Shown here in pieces: positions 22,945-31,403 of a stretch of 64,000 nt of DNA (positions within the stretch are counted from its first letter, which is position 1; every line of letters begins with the position of its first letter). Under the pieces are notes generated by a model. It had not been told where the DNA came from. It worked only from the letters and a program-made list of their open reading frames with translations, and did not search any database. The position numbers and the translations under genes are program-made. The DNA is from Streptomyces sp. NRRL B-3428. GTDB lineage: Bacteria; Actinomycetota; Actinomycetes; Streptomycetales; Streptomycetaceae. The stretch lies in assembly GCA_000721375.1 (NCBI GenBank), contig JOGW01000004.1:124001-188000 (forward strand), read 5' to 3'.

Positions 22945-24480
22945 ATGCTCTTCGCCGACGTGGCCAGGACTTCACAGGAGATCGCCGCGACCTCCGCCCG
23001 CAAGGAGAAGACCGCCCTGCTCGCCGGGCTCTTCGGGCGGATGGCGCCCGGGGAGGCGCCCCTGGTCGTCTCGTATCTCGCGGGCCGGCTGCCACAGCGG
23101 AAGATCAATGTGGGCTGGACGGCGTTCCGCGAGAAGCAGGAACCGGCCGACGCCGCCACCCTCACCGTCCAGAACGTGCACGACTCCTTCGACCGCATCG
23201 CGGCCGTGGCGGGCAAGGGCGCCCAGGCGGAACGCAAGCGGCTCCTGCACGAGCTCCTCACCGCCGCCACCGAGGACGAGCAGCGATTCCTGTTCGGTCT
23301 GATCGGCGGTGAGCTGCGCCAGGGCGCCCTCGACGCCCTGGCCGTCGACGGTCTCGCGGCGGCGTACAGCGCCGAGCCCGCCGCCGTACGCCGGGCGGTC
23401 ATGCTCGCCGGCCGCCTGGACACCGTCGCCCAGGCCCTTGTCGCGGACGGCGTCGAAGCCCTCGACGCCTTCCGCCTCGACGTCGGCCGCCCGGTGCTGC
23501 CCATGCTGGCCAAGACCGCCAAGGACGTGGACGAGGCGATCGACATGGTGGGCGCCTGCGCGGTCGAGGAGAAGCTGGACGGCATCCGGGTGCAGGTCCA
23601 TCGCGACGGCGACAGCGTACGGATCTTCACCCGTACCCTCGACGAGATCACCGACCGCCTGCCCGAAGTCGTCGCTGCGGCCTGCGAGTTGACGGCGACC
23701 CGGGCCGTCCTGGACGGCGAGGTGATCGCACTGGACCCCGAGGGACGGCCGCTGCCCTTCCAGGACATCGCGGGCCGCGTCGGCTCGAAGGTCGACATCC
23801 CGGGCGCCCAGGCCGAATTGCCGCTGTTCCCCGTGTTCTTCGACCTGTTGAGCGTGGACGGCCGCGATCTGCTCGATCTGCCGGCCCGCGAACGCCATGC
23901 GGAGCTGGTGCGCATCTCGCCCGAGCCACGCCGGGTGCGGCGTTACGAGGTCACGGACCCCGAAGACGTACAACTGCGGGAAGGTGCAAGGAAGTTCGCG
24001 GCGGAGACCTTGACCCGCGGACATGAGGGCGTGGTCGTCAAGGGTCTGGACGCGCCCTACAGCGCGGGCCGGCGCGGGGCGTCCTGGGTGAAGGTGAAGC
24101 CCGTGCACACGCTGGACCTCGTGGTGCTCGCGGCGGAGTGGGGCCATGGGCGGCGTACGGGGAAGCTGTCGAATCTGCATCTGGGGGCGCGGCGGGCCGA
24201 CGGTTCGTTCGCGATGCTGGGCAAGACCTTCAAGGGACTGACCGACGCGGTACTCGCCTGGCAGACGCAGGCGCTGCAGGAGCTCGCGGTCGAGGACGAC
24301 GGCCGGCTGGTGAAGGTACGGCCCGAGCTGGTGGTCGAGGTGGCCTTCGACGGCGTACAGCGTTCGACCCGCTATCCGGAGGGCGTGACCCTGCGCTTCG
24401 CCCGGGTGGTGCGCTACCGGGACGACAAGACGGCCGCGGAGGCCGACACCGTGGACGCGGTGCTCGCACTGCGGCGTTGA
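22945..24480 (+). CDS. ligB: ATP-dependent DNA ligase, LigB type
   Basis: 511 aa. An N-terminal DNA-binding domain (SQEIAATSARKEKTALLAGLF ... VSYLAGRLPQRKINVGW) is followed by the nucleotidyltransferase domain, with motif I EEKLDGIRVQVH (adenylated Lys210), motif III FDLLSVDGRDLL, motif IV HEGVVVKGLDAPY and motif V SWVKVKP, then the OB domain. All catalytic motifs look intact. Length and order match mycobacterial LigB and archaeal-type ligases. The essential NAD-dependent LigA would be elsewhere, so this is an accessory ligase, probably for repair. The ATG at 22945 is chosen because relatives begin at this conserved MLF-like position; a GTG at 22930 is also possible. Confidence 0.9.
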   Translation: MLFADVARTSQEIAATSARKEKTALLAGLFGRMAPGEAPLVVSYLAGRLPQRKINVGWTAFREKQEPADAATLTVQNVHDSFDRIAAVAGKGAQAERKRLLHELLTAATEDEQRFLFGLIGGELRQGALDALAVDGLAAAYSAEPAAVRRAVMLAGRLDTVAQALVADGVEALDAFRLDVGRPVLPMLAKTAKDVDEAIDMVGACAVEEKLDGIRVQVHRDGDSVRIFTRTLDEITDRLPEVVAAACELTATRAVLDGEVIALDPEGRPLPFQDIAGRVGSKVDIPGAQAELPLFPVFFDLLSVDGRDLLDLPARERHAELVRISPEPRRVRRYEVTDPEDVQLREGARKFAAETLTRGHEGVVVKGLDAPYSAGRRGASWVKVKPVHTLDLVVLAAEWGHGRRTGKLSNLHLGARRADGSFAMLGKTFKGLTDAVLAWQTQALQELAVEDDGRLVKVRPELVVEVAFDGVQRSTRYPEGVTLRFARVVRYRDDKTAAEADTVDAVLALRR

Positions 24481-24493
24481 GAGGGGGAGCACG

Positions 24494-25960
24494 ATGGGCA
24501 GGCAGAGCGGCGGGTACGGAGACTTCGAGGACCCCGACTCCGAGAAGGAGAAGCGCCCGCTGTGGAGCGGGCCCGGCCAACGCCCACGTCTGGAGGACCT
24601 GGAAGAGCTGGGCGAGAGCGGGGACTACGGGCCCGAGGAGAATGTCCGCATCGAAGTGGCCTCCCGGGCGTTTCAGGCCTTCGAAGAGAGCGGCGTCCGC
24701 TCCGTGGCCCTCACCTGGGTCGACGTCGCCGGTATCACCCGGGTGAAGACCGTCCCGCTGTCCCGCCTCCGGCGGGCCGCCTCGCAAGGCGTCGGCATGT
24801 CCCCCGTCTTCGACGTCTACCTGGTAGACGACTCGGCCACCACCAGCCGGCACATCGGCGGCCCCGACGGCGATCTGCGTCTCAAGCCCGACCTCGACCG
24901 GCTCACCGCCCTTGCCGCACAGCCGGGTTGGGCCTGGGCGCCCGTCGACCGCCACCACCAGGACGGCCGCCCCTACGAAGCCTGCCAGCGGCTCTTCGCA
25001 CAGCGGATGGTGCGGCGCGCCGCCGACCAGGGCATCGTCGTGCGCATGGGGTACGAGACGGAGTGGGTGGTCACCCGCGACGGGGCCCCCGCCTGCACCG
25101 GACCGGCCTACGGCATGGCACGCGTGGTGGAGCTGTCCGGCTACCTCGACGACCTGCTCACGACGCTGCACGCCCAGGGGCTCCACGTACTCCAGCTCCA
25201 TCCCGAGTACTCCCAGGGCCAGTTCGAGGTGTCCCTGGCGCCCACGGACCCGGTGGGCGCCGCCGACGAGGCCGTACTCGTGCGCGAGACGATCCGCGCC
25301 GTATCCCTGAAGCACGGGCTCACCGCGTCGTTCGGTCCGGCGGTCGACGCGGACTCGGTCGGCAACGGCCGCCATCTGCATCTGAGCCTGTGGCGCGACG
25401 GACGCAATCTGTGCGGTGCGGGCGGCGGTCCGTTCGGCATGACCTCGCAGTGCGAGGCCTTCCTCTCCGGAGTCCTCTACGCCCTGCCCGCTCTGCTCGC
25501 CCTCGGCGCCCCCTCCCCCGCGAGCTATCTGCGGCTGCGGCCCTCGCGCTGGGCGGGCGCGTACCGCTGCTGGGGTCTGGAGAACCGCGAGGCCGCCCTG
25601 CGCTTCATCGCCGGCGCGCCGGACGACCCGGGATCCGCCAACGCCGAGGTGAAGTGCTTCGACCCAGCCGCCAATCCCTACCTCGTGGTGGGCGGCGTGA
25701 TCGCCGCCGGCCTGGCCGGTCTGGACGCCCAACTCGCCCTGCCCGCCCCGGTCTCCGGCGACCCGGTGCGCCAGGACAGGGACCGCCTGCCGGCCACCCT
25801 GACCGAGGCCGTGGAGGCGTTCTCCTCCTCCACGGTGCTGCGCGAGGCCCTGGGAGATGCCCTGTTCGAAGCGGTGATCGCGGTGCGTACGGCAGAGGTG
25901 AAGCTCTTCGACGGCGCGGCGCCGCAGGAGATCGCCGAGGCCACGAGGGACCGCTACTGA
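24494..25960 (+). CDS. Glutamine-synthetase-like ligase (gamma-glutamyl-amine ligase type)
   Basis: 488 aa. After a charged, unusual extension of about 45 residues, the GS fold is clear: VRSVALTWVDVAGITRVKTVPLSRL, YETEWVV (metal-binding Glu), HPEYSQGQFEVSLAP, NGRHLHLSLW and the C-terminal GAYRCWGLENREAALRF. It is not the classical GlnA: the ammonia-site and adenylylation regions differ, as in GlnA3/GlnA4 of Streptomyces, which glutamylate polyamines or ethanolamine. Its stop overlaps the start of an amidohydrolase (TGATG), and that pairing matches the two halves of the fungal FluG protein. A GAGGGGGAGC ribosome site precedes the ATG. The amine substrate is unknown. Confidence 0.85.
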   Translation: MGRQSGGYGDFEDPDSEKEKRPLWSGPGQRPRLEDLEELGESGDYGPEENVRIEVASRAFQAFEESGVRSVALTWVDVAGITRVKTVPLSRLRRAASQGVGMSPVFDVYLVDDSATTSRHIGGPDGDLRLKPDLDRLTALAAQPGWAWAPVDRHHQDGRPYEACQRLFAQRMVRRAADQGIVVRMGYETEWVVTRDGAPACTGPAYGMARVVELSGYLDDLLTTLHAQGLHVLQLHPEYSQGQFEVSLAPTDPVGAADEAVLVRETIRAVSLKHGLTASFGPAVDADSVGNGRHLHLSLWRDGRNLCGAGGGPFGMTSQCEAFLSGVLYALPALLALGAPSPASYLRLRPSRWAGAYRCWGLENREAALRFIAGAPDDPGSANAEVKCFDPAANPYLVVGGVIAAGLAGLDAQLALPAPVSGDPVRQDRDRLPATLTEAVEAFSSSTVLREALGDALFEAVIAVRTAEVKLFDGAAPQEIAEATRDRY

Positions 25961-27042
25961 TGCCGCTGCTCGTCGACCACCACTGTCACGGTGTCGTACA
26001 AGGCGACCTCACCCGGGCCGACTTCGAGTCCTTCCTCACCGAGTCCCCCGACCCCGCTCCGGCCGGCACCACCTGTTTCGACTCCCAACTCGGCTTCGCC
26101 GTACTCCGGTTGTGCCCGCCCGTGCTCGACCTGGAGCCGCACTGCGATCCTGACGCCTACCTCCGGCGGCGCGGGCAGCTCGGCGCCCGTGAAGTGGCCC
26201 GCAGGCTGCTGCGGGCCGCGGGCATCGCGGAGTTCCTCGTCGACACGGGTCTGCCGGGCGATCTCACGTCCCCACGGGAGCTGGCCGCCCTGGCCGGGGC
26301 GAAGGCCCGCGAGATCGTCCGCCTGGAGCACCTCGCGGAACGTATCGCCTCGGCCGTCAAAGGCCCCGCCGATTTCCTCGCCGAACTGGACCGTCGCATC
26401 CGCGATGCCGCGCACACAGCCGCCGGCTTCAAATCCATCGCCGCCTACCGCCACGGCCTCGACCTGCCGCCCGAGCCGCCGCCCCGCAGCGAGGTCGAGG
26501 AATCACTGGCCGGCTGGCTGCCCGAAGGCGGTCGCCTCACCGACCCCGTACTCCTGCGGCACCTGCTCTGGTCGGCGGCAGGCACCGGCCGCCCCCTGCA
26601 GCTCCACACCGGCTTCGGCGACCCGGATCTACGGCTGCACCGCGCGGATCCGCTGCTGCTCACGGAGTTCATCGAGGCCGTACGGCCGACAGGGTGCACG
26701 CTGGTGTTGCTGCACTGCTACCCGTATCACCGCAAAGCGGGGTATCTGGCGCAGGTCTACCCGCATGTATACGCGGACGTGGGGCTCACCCTCAGCCACA
26801 CGGGAGCCCGCTCGGCGGCGGTGCTCGCCGAGTTCCTGGAGCTGGCGCCGTTCGGAAAGCTGCTGTTCTCGACCGATGCCCACGGGCTGCCCGAGCTGTA
26901 CCTGGTCGGGGCTCAGCTGTTCCGCGAGGCGGCCGCCGAGGTGCTCGGCGGCTGGGTGGAGCGCGACGTCTGGGCAAACGCCGGCGCCGACCGGGTCGGA
27001 GACCTGATCGGCGCCGGAAATGCCCGCAGAATCTACGCGTGA
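25960..27042 (+). CDS. Amidohydrolase-family protein paired with the GS-like ligase
   Basis: 360 aa of the amidohydrolase-2 type TIM barrel. The metal-binding motif is DHHCHG at residues 6-11. Later ligand regions are LQLHTGFGD, LVLLHCYPYHRKAGYLAQVYPHVYADVGLTL, and the final Asp in LLFSTDAHGLPE. All expected His and Asp positions are present. The start overlaps the ligase stop (TGATG), so coupled translation is likely. Pairing with a GS-like enzyme parallels FluG and plant NodGS, where this domain precedes the GS domain in one chain. It may hydrolyse the gamma-glutamyl product or a related amide. A degenerate duplication of about 16 bases follows the stop. Confidence 0.85.
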   Translation: MPLLVDHHCHGVVQGDLTRADFESFLTESPDPAPAGTTCFDSQLGFAVLRLCPPVLDLEPHCDPDAYLRRRGQLGAREVARRLLRAAGIAEFLVDTGLPGDLTSPRELAALAGAKAREIVRLEHLAERIASAVKGPADFLAELDRRIRDAAHTAAGFKSIAAYRHGLDLPPEPPPRSEVEESLAGWLPEGGRLTDPVLLRHLLWSAAGTGRPLQLHTGFGDPDLRLHRADPLLLTEFIEAVRPTGCTLVLLHCYPYHRKAGYLAQVYPHVYADVGLTLSHTGARSAAVLAEFLELAPFGKLLFSTDAHGLPELYLVGAQLFREAAAEVLGGWVERDVWANAGADRVGDLIGAGNARRIYA

Positions 27043-27087
27043 GCCCGTACGAGCCGGACCTGCGCGCAAGCCCGTATGAGCCGGGTC

Positions 27088-28161
27088 CTACTCGCCGTCC
27101 GGGTCCGCGCGGTCCAGCGCGGGCTTGGGCGCGGAGCCCATGGACAGGAGCTGGTCGGCTGCCGCGGTGTCCGTGACGAGGCTGGTCACCAGGCCCGAGC
27201 GGAGCACCGCGTCGATGGCCGACGCCTTGCGCTGACCGCCCGCGATCGCCACGACCTCGGGGATACGGCGCAGCCGGTCGGCCTCGACCGTGATGCAGCG
27301 CTCCCCCAGGTCACGCCCCACGCGGCGGCCGTCGGCGTCGAAGAGGTGCGCGGACATCTCGGCGGCGACACCGAGCGAGGCGTAGTGCGCGCGCTCCTCG
27401 TCGCTGAGCATGTCGTGCACCGTGGAGATGCCCGGCTCCCAGGAGCCGATGGACACACAGGCGACGGTGACCTTGTCGAAGTACTCGAAGGCCCGCGCGA
27501 TCCCCGTCTGGTTGCGCAGCGCGGCAGCGGTGGCCGCGTCCGGAAGCAGCATCGGCGCGTAGATCGGGTGGGCGTCGCCACCGGAGACCTGAGCGGCACG
27601 GCGCACGGCCTCCACCGAACCGCGCTCGGCGGTCCCGGCGTCGTACACACCCGTCAGCTGCACCACCGTGCACGGCGGCAGCCGGTCGAGCGCGGCCGCC
27701 ATGTGGATGGTGGACCGGCCCCAGGCGAGACCGAGCACATCGCCCTCGTTCACCAGCTCACCGAGCAGATCGGCGGCGGTCTCCCCGAGGTTCTCCGGAT
27801 CGGGCGACTGCTCCTCCGACTCGGCGGGCGACTCGACGACGACCGCGTGCCGCAGGCCGTAGCGCGCCCGCAGCTTGTCGGAACGCTCCGCGTCCAGCTC
27901 CGCAGGAACCCGGATCTCGATCCGTACGAGATCCCTCTCGAGAGCTGTCTCCAGGACCCGCGCGACCTTGAAGCGGCTGACGCCGAACTCCTCCGCGATC
28001 TGGATCTTGGACTTGCCCTCCAGGTAGAAGCGGCGGGCCATGGCCGCCGCCTGCACCAGCTCAGCGGGTCCCATCCGCAGGGCTGGCCTCCCCGCTGACA
28101 TGCCCGTCACGGCGATCTCCTCACTGCTGTTCACAAGCTCACTTGGCGACTCGCCGTTCAT
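27088..28161 (-). CDS. SorC/DeoR-type sugar-responsive transcription regulator
   Basis: 357 aa. An N-terminal helix-turn-helix (ARRFYLEGKSKIQIAEEFGVSRFKVARVLETALERDLV) is followed by the SorC-type sugar-binding domain (NEGDVLGLAWGRSTIHMAAALDRLPPCTVVQLTGVYDAG, and IAGGQRKASAIDAVLRSGLVTSLVTDTAAADQLL near the end). The domain is related to sugar-phosphate isomerases and binds phosphosugars. It lies just downstream of rpe on the same strand, as in other Streptomyces, so a pentose-phosphate signal is plausible. Several in-frame start codons exist within the first 30 residues, so the exact start is uncertain. Confidence 0.86.
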   Translation of the reverse strand: MNGESPSELVNSSEEIAVTGMSAGRPALRMGPAELVQAAAMARRFYLEGKSKIQIAEEFGVSRFKVARVLETALERDLVRIEIRVPAELDAERSDKLRARYGLRHAVVVESPAESEEQSPDPENLGETAADLLGELVNEGDVLGLAWGRSTIHMAAALDRLPPCTVVQLTGVYDAGTAERGSVEAVRRAAQVSGGDAHPIYAPMLLPDAATAAALRNQTGIARAFEYFDKVTVACVSIGSWEPGISTVHDMLSDEERAHYASLGVAAEMSAHLFDADGRRVGRDLGERCITVEADRLRRIPEVVAIAGGQRKASAIDAVLRSGLVTSLVTDTAAADQLLSMGSAPKPALDRADPDGE

Positions 28162-28271
28162 CCTTGCAGATCCGGCGGTGCTTGATCAGTCCTGAAGGGC
28201 TGCGTTCGGTGGCGAAGGCCCTTGTTCATCTTCCGTGGGTGCGCCTGTTCATCCACGCGCGCCCGCTCCGT

Positions 28272-28958
28272 TCAGTGTGCGCAGGCCCAAGCGGCCGCGG
28301 CGGTGGCGCCTTCCGCCTTGGCGCGCAGGGCGGCCACCGCGGCGGCCGGGTTCTCCTTGCCGTACACGGCCGAGCCCGCCACGAACACGTCCGCGCCGGC
28401 TTCGGCGCAGCGCTCGATCGTCGAGTCGGCGACACCGCCGTCGACCTGCAGCCACAGTTCGAGGCCGTGCTTGGAGATCAGCTCACGGGTACGGCGGATC
28501 TTCGGCAGCATGATGTCGAGGAAGGCCTGACCGCCGAAGCCCGGTTCGACCGTCATGATCAGCAGCATGTCCAGCTCGGGCAGCAGATCCTCGTACGGCT
28601 CGATGGGCGTGCCCGGCTTGAGCGCCATGGACGCGCGGGCGCCCTTTGCTCGGATCTCTCGCGCCAGACGTACGGGAGCCGCGGCCGCCTCGACGTGGAA
28701 GGTGACGGACGAGGCACCCGCTTCTACGTACTGGGGGGCCCAGCGATCGGGGTCCTCGATCATCAGGTGGCAGTCCAGCGGGGTGTCCGTAGCGCGGCTC
28801 AGGGACTCTACGACCGGGACGCCGAGCGTGAGATTGGGGACGAAGTGGTTGTCCATGACGTCGACATGGAGCCAGTCGGCGCCGTCGACGGCCCTTGCCT
28901 CGTCGGCAAGGCGCGCGAAGTCGGCGGACAGGATGCTGGGACTGATCTGAACGGCCAT
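28272..28958 (-). CDS. rpe: Ribulose-phosphate 3-epimerase
   Basis: 228 aa, usual length. Interconverts ribulose 5-phosphate and xylulose 5-phosphate in the pentose phosphate pathway. Conserved segments: [32 protein letters not shown] (metal-binding His and Asp), [24 protein letters not shown] and [31 protein letters not shown]. The first catalytic Asp and the last DGG are intact. It is transcribed towards the SorC-type regulator and diverges from the MMPL transporter gene. Confidence 0.96.
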   Translation of the reverse strand: MAVQISPSILSADFARLADEARAVDGADWLHVDVMDNHFVPNLTLGVPVVESLSRATDTPLDCHLMIEDPDRWAPQYVEAGASSVTFHVEAAAAPVRLAREIRAKGARASMALKPGTPIEPYEDLLPELDMLLIMTVEPGFGGQAFLDIMLPKIRRTRELISKHGLELWLQVDGGVADSTIERCAEAGADVFVAGSAVYGKENPAAAVAALRAKAEGATAAAAWACAH

Positions 28959-29117
28959 GCCCCAAGCCTGCCATGCCCGGGGAGCGTTGCCCGCCGCGGT
29001 AGGAGGCGGTGCCCCTGTACACCCGAATTCCTCCCGGGATCACGGTCCGACGTGCCATTCTGGCGGCCGACTGCCGTGGTCGTTATGTGGGGTGGGCACC
29101 TATTTGGGGGGTGCGTC

Positions 29118-31334
29118 GTGCCGGACGCAGAAATAACGGGCACCACAGGGGAAGTTCCCCGGAGCACAGGAGAAGTTCCGAAAGGTACGGGTGAACGGCG
29201 CGGTGTCGCCTGGCTCGTGTGCGGAAAGCGCTCGAAATGGGTGGTCCTTGCTCTCTGGCTGGTGGCCATCGTCCTGATGGCACCGCTCGCGCAGAAGCTC
29301 ACCGACGCACAGGACAACGACAACGCGTCCTGGCTGCCGGGCGACGCGGAGTCCACCCAAGTCCTGCAGATATCCGAGGACTTCCGGCCCGAACAGCTTC
29401 CGACGGTGGTCCTCTACGTACGCGACGGAGGTCTCACCGAGGCGGACAAGGCGAAGATCACCGACGATGTGGCCGCCTTCAAGGGGCTGACCGCGCACGG
29501 GATCCGCGGCGCCGAGACCCAGGGCCCGTTCGACTCCGAGAAGACGCCGGCCGCCGCCGCACAGGTCTTCGTACCGATCACGATGGACGAGAAGGGCTGG
29601 GAGGAGATCGCGCCCGCGGTCGACGAGCTGCGCGAGGTCGCCGGTGAGGGAACAGGCGGTCTCAAGATCTACATGACCGGCCCCGGCGGTACCACGGCCG
29701 ACTTCTCCGAGGCGTTCGAAGGCATCGACTCCACGCTGCTGTTCTCCGCGATGGCCGTGGTGATCGTGATGCTGCTCATCACGTACCGCAGCCCGTCGCT
29801 CCTGCTCGTTCCGCTCCTGTCGGTCGTGGGCGCGCTGTTCACGGCGCAGGCGATCATCTACCTCTTCGCCGAACACGCGGGCCTGACCGTGAATGGCCAG
29901 AGCGCGGGCATTCTCACGGTCCTCGTCTTCGGAGCGGGCACGGACTACGCGCTCCTGCTCGTCGCGCGCTACCGCGAGGAACTCCACCGGCACGAGGACC
30001 GCCACGAGGCGATGGCCCTCGCCCTGCACCGCGCGGGACCCGCCGTACTCGCCTCCGGCGTGACCGTGATGCTCGGCATGCTCGTGCTGCTCTTCGCCGA
30101 GATGAACTCGACGAACGGCCTCGGCCCGGTCGCCGCCATCGGCGTCGCGGTCGCCCTGCTCGCCATGCTGACGCTGTTCCCGGCACTCCTTGTGATCTTC
30201 GGACGCTGGATCTTCTGGCCGGTCATTCCGCACTACGACACCGCTGAGCCGACCGAGACGGGCCTGTGGGCGCGGATCGGCCGCCGTATCGCCGTACGCC
30301 CCCGGGCCATCTGGGCGGCGACGGCCTTGGTTCTCGCGGCGCTCTCCCTGGGCCTGATGCAGCTGCGGGCCGAGGGCCTGAGCAATGCGGACGCCTTCAC
30401 GGACACCCCGGACTCGATCGTCGGCCAGCGCGTCCTGGAGGAACACTTCCCGGCAGGCTCGGGCGACCCGCTGTACATCGTGACGGCCGCCGCGCAGGCC
30501 GAGGCGGTGGGACGGGCGATCGCCGACACCGATGGCGTGGTCGACCAGTCCATCGGCCCGGTGCCCGGCGCAGAACAGGAACAGGACGGCCGGATCCTGC
30601 TCCAGGCGACCATGGACTCACCGTCGGACAGCCCCGCGGCCAAGGACACGGTCGAACGCGTCCGAGCCGCGGTACACGCCGTACCGGACGCCGATGCCCA
30701 AGTCGGCGGCAACACAGCGGCGTTGCTGGACATGGACGAAGCGACCACGCACGACAACATCCTGATCATCCCGCTGGTCCTGATCGTCGTCCTACTGGTC
30801 CTGATCGTCCTGCTCCGCTCCCTGATCGCCCCGCTCCTGCTGATCGGAACGGTGGTGCTGTCCTTCGCGGCAGCACTCGGCATCAGCGCGCTCGCCTTCC
30901 GCCACCTCTTCGACTACGCGGGCGAGACAACGGACTTCCCGCTGTTCGTCTTCGTCTTCCTGGTGGCCCTCGGCATCGACTACAACATCTTCCTGACGAC
31001 CCGCATCCGCGAGGAGACGATGCGCCACGGCACCCGCAGGGGCGTCCTGACGGGCCTCTCCGCCACGGGCGCGGTCATCACCTCGGCGGGCCTGGTCCTG
31101 GCCGGCACGTTCGCGGCCCTGGCGACGCTGCCGATGGTCGCCTTCGCCGAGATCGGCTTCGCGGTCGCCCTCGGCGTCCTCCTGGACACCTTCGTCGTCC
31201 GCTCGGTCCTGGTGACGTCACTGTTCCTGGACGCGGGACCGAAGGTGTGGTGGCCGCACCGGATGGCCCGCGAGGAGCCACCCGCGAAGGTGGCCGTGCC
31301 CTCGCAGGGTGGGGAGCGGGTGCCGCAGGAGTAG
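29118..31334 (+). CDS. MMPL/RND-family membrane transporter
   Basis: 738 aa, with the usual duplicated RND layout: a membrane segment near 50, a large outer loop, then five grouped segments (about 205-360), and a second copy from about 390 with segments at 540-710. The motif GTDYALLLVARYREELHRHEDRHEAM and its counterpart GIDYNIFLTTRIREETMRHG mark the MMPL group and carry the Asp-Tyr pairs of proton relay. Likely exports lipids or hydrophobic compounds; substrate unknown. The GTG at 29118 is chosen because a GGGGGG run lies 7 bases upstream; the longer frame overlaps rpe. It ends just before a perfect palindrome that also terminates rsmB. Confidence 0.86.
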   Translation: MPDAEITGTTGEVPRSTGEVPKGTGERRGVAWLVCGKRSKWVVLALWLVAIVLMAPLAQKLTDAQDNDNASWLPGDAESTQVLQISEDFRPEQLPTVVLYVRDGGLTEADKAKITDDVAAFKGLTAHGIRGAETQGPFDSEKTPAAAAQVFVPITMDEKGWEEIAPAVDELREVAGEGTGGLKIYMTGPGGTTADFSEAFEGIDSTLLFSAMAVVIVMLLITYRSPSLLLVPLLSVVGALFTAQAIIYLFAEHAGLTVNGQSAGILTVLVFGAGTDYALLLVARYREELHRHEDRHEAMALALHRAGPAVLASGVTVMLGMLVLLFAEMNSTNGLGPVAAIGVAVALLAMLTLFPALLVIFGRWIFWPVIPHYDTAEPTETGLWARIGRRIAVRPRAIWAATALVLAALSLGLMQLRAEGLSNADAFTDTPDSIVGQRVLEEHFPAGSGDPLYIVTAAAQAEAVGRAIADTDGVVDQSIGPVPGAEQEQDGRILLQATMDSPSDSPAAKDTVERVRAAVHAVPDADAQVGGNTAALLDMDEATTHDNILIIPLVLIVVLLVLIVLLRSLIAPLLLIGTVVLSFAAALGISALAFRHLFDYAGETTDFPLFVFVFLVALGIDYNIFLTTRIREETMRHGTRRGVLTGLSATGAVITSAGLVLAGTFAALATLPMVAFAEIGFAVALGVLLDTFVVRSVLVTSLFLDAGPKVWWPHRMAREEPPAKVAVPSQGGERVPQE

Positions 31335-31341
31335 CCCTGTC

Positions 31342-31391
31342 GAATGCCACGGGCCCTTTGCGACAGCTGTCGCAAAGGGCCCGTGGCATTC
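31342..31391. terminator. Perfect 50-bp palindrome, bidirectional terminator
   Basis: Two 25-base arms (31342-31366 and 31367-31391) are exact reverse complements with no spacer, centred on CAG|CTG. It starts 8 bases after the MMPL stop and ends 12 bases before the rsmB stop, between convergent genes, so either strand gives a hairpin of about 23 bp. Confidence 0.85.
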
Positions 31392-31403
31392 AGGAGTTCA
31401 GGC

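Noticed and set aside
22971..24492. About 506-codon minus-strand frame opposite the DNA ligase
   Set aside because: No protein family resemblance; all ligase motifs are on the plus strand.
31342..31391. Attachment site or recombinase core
   Set aside because: No integrase, tRNA gene or mobile element nearby; position between convergent stops indicates a terminator.
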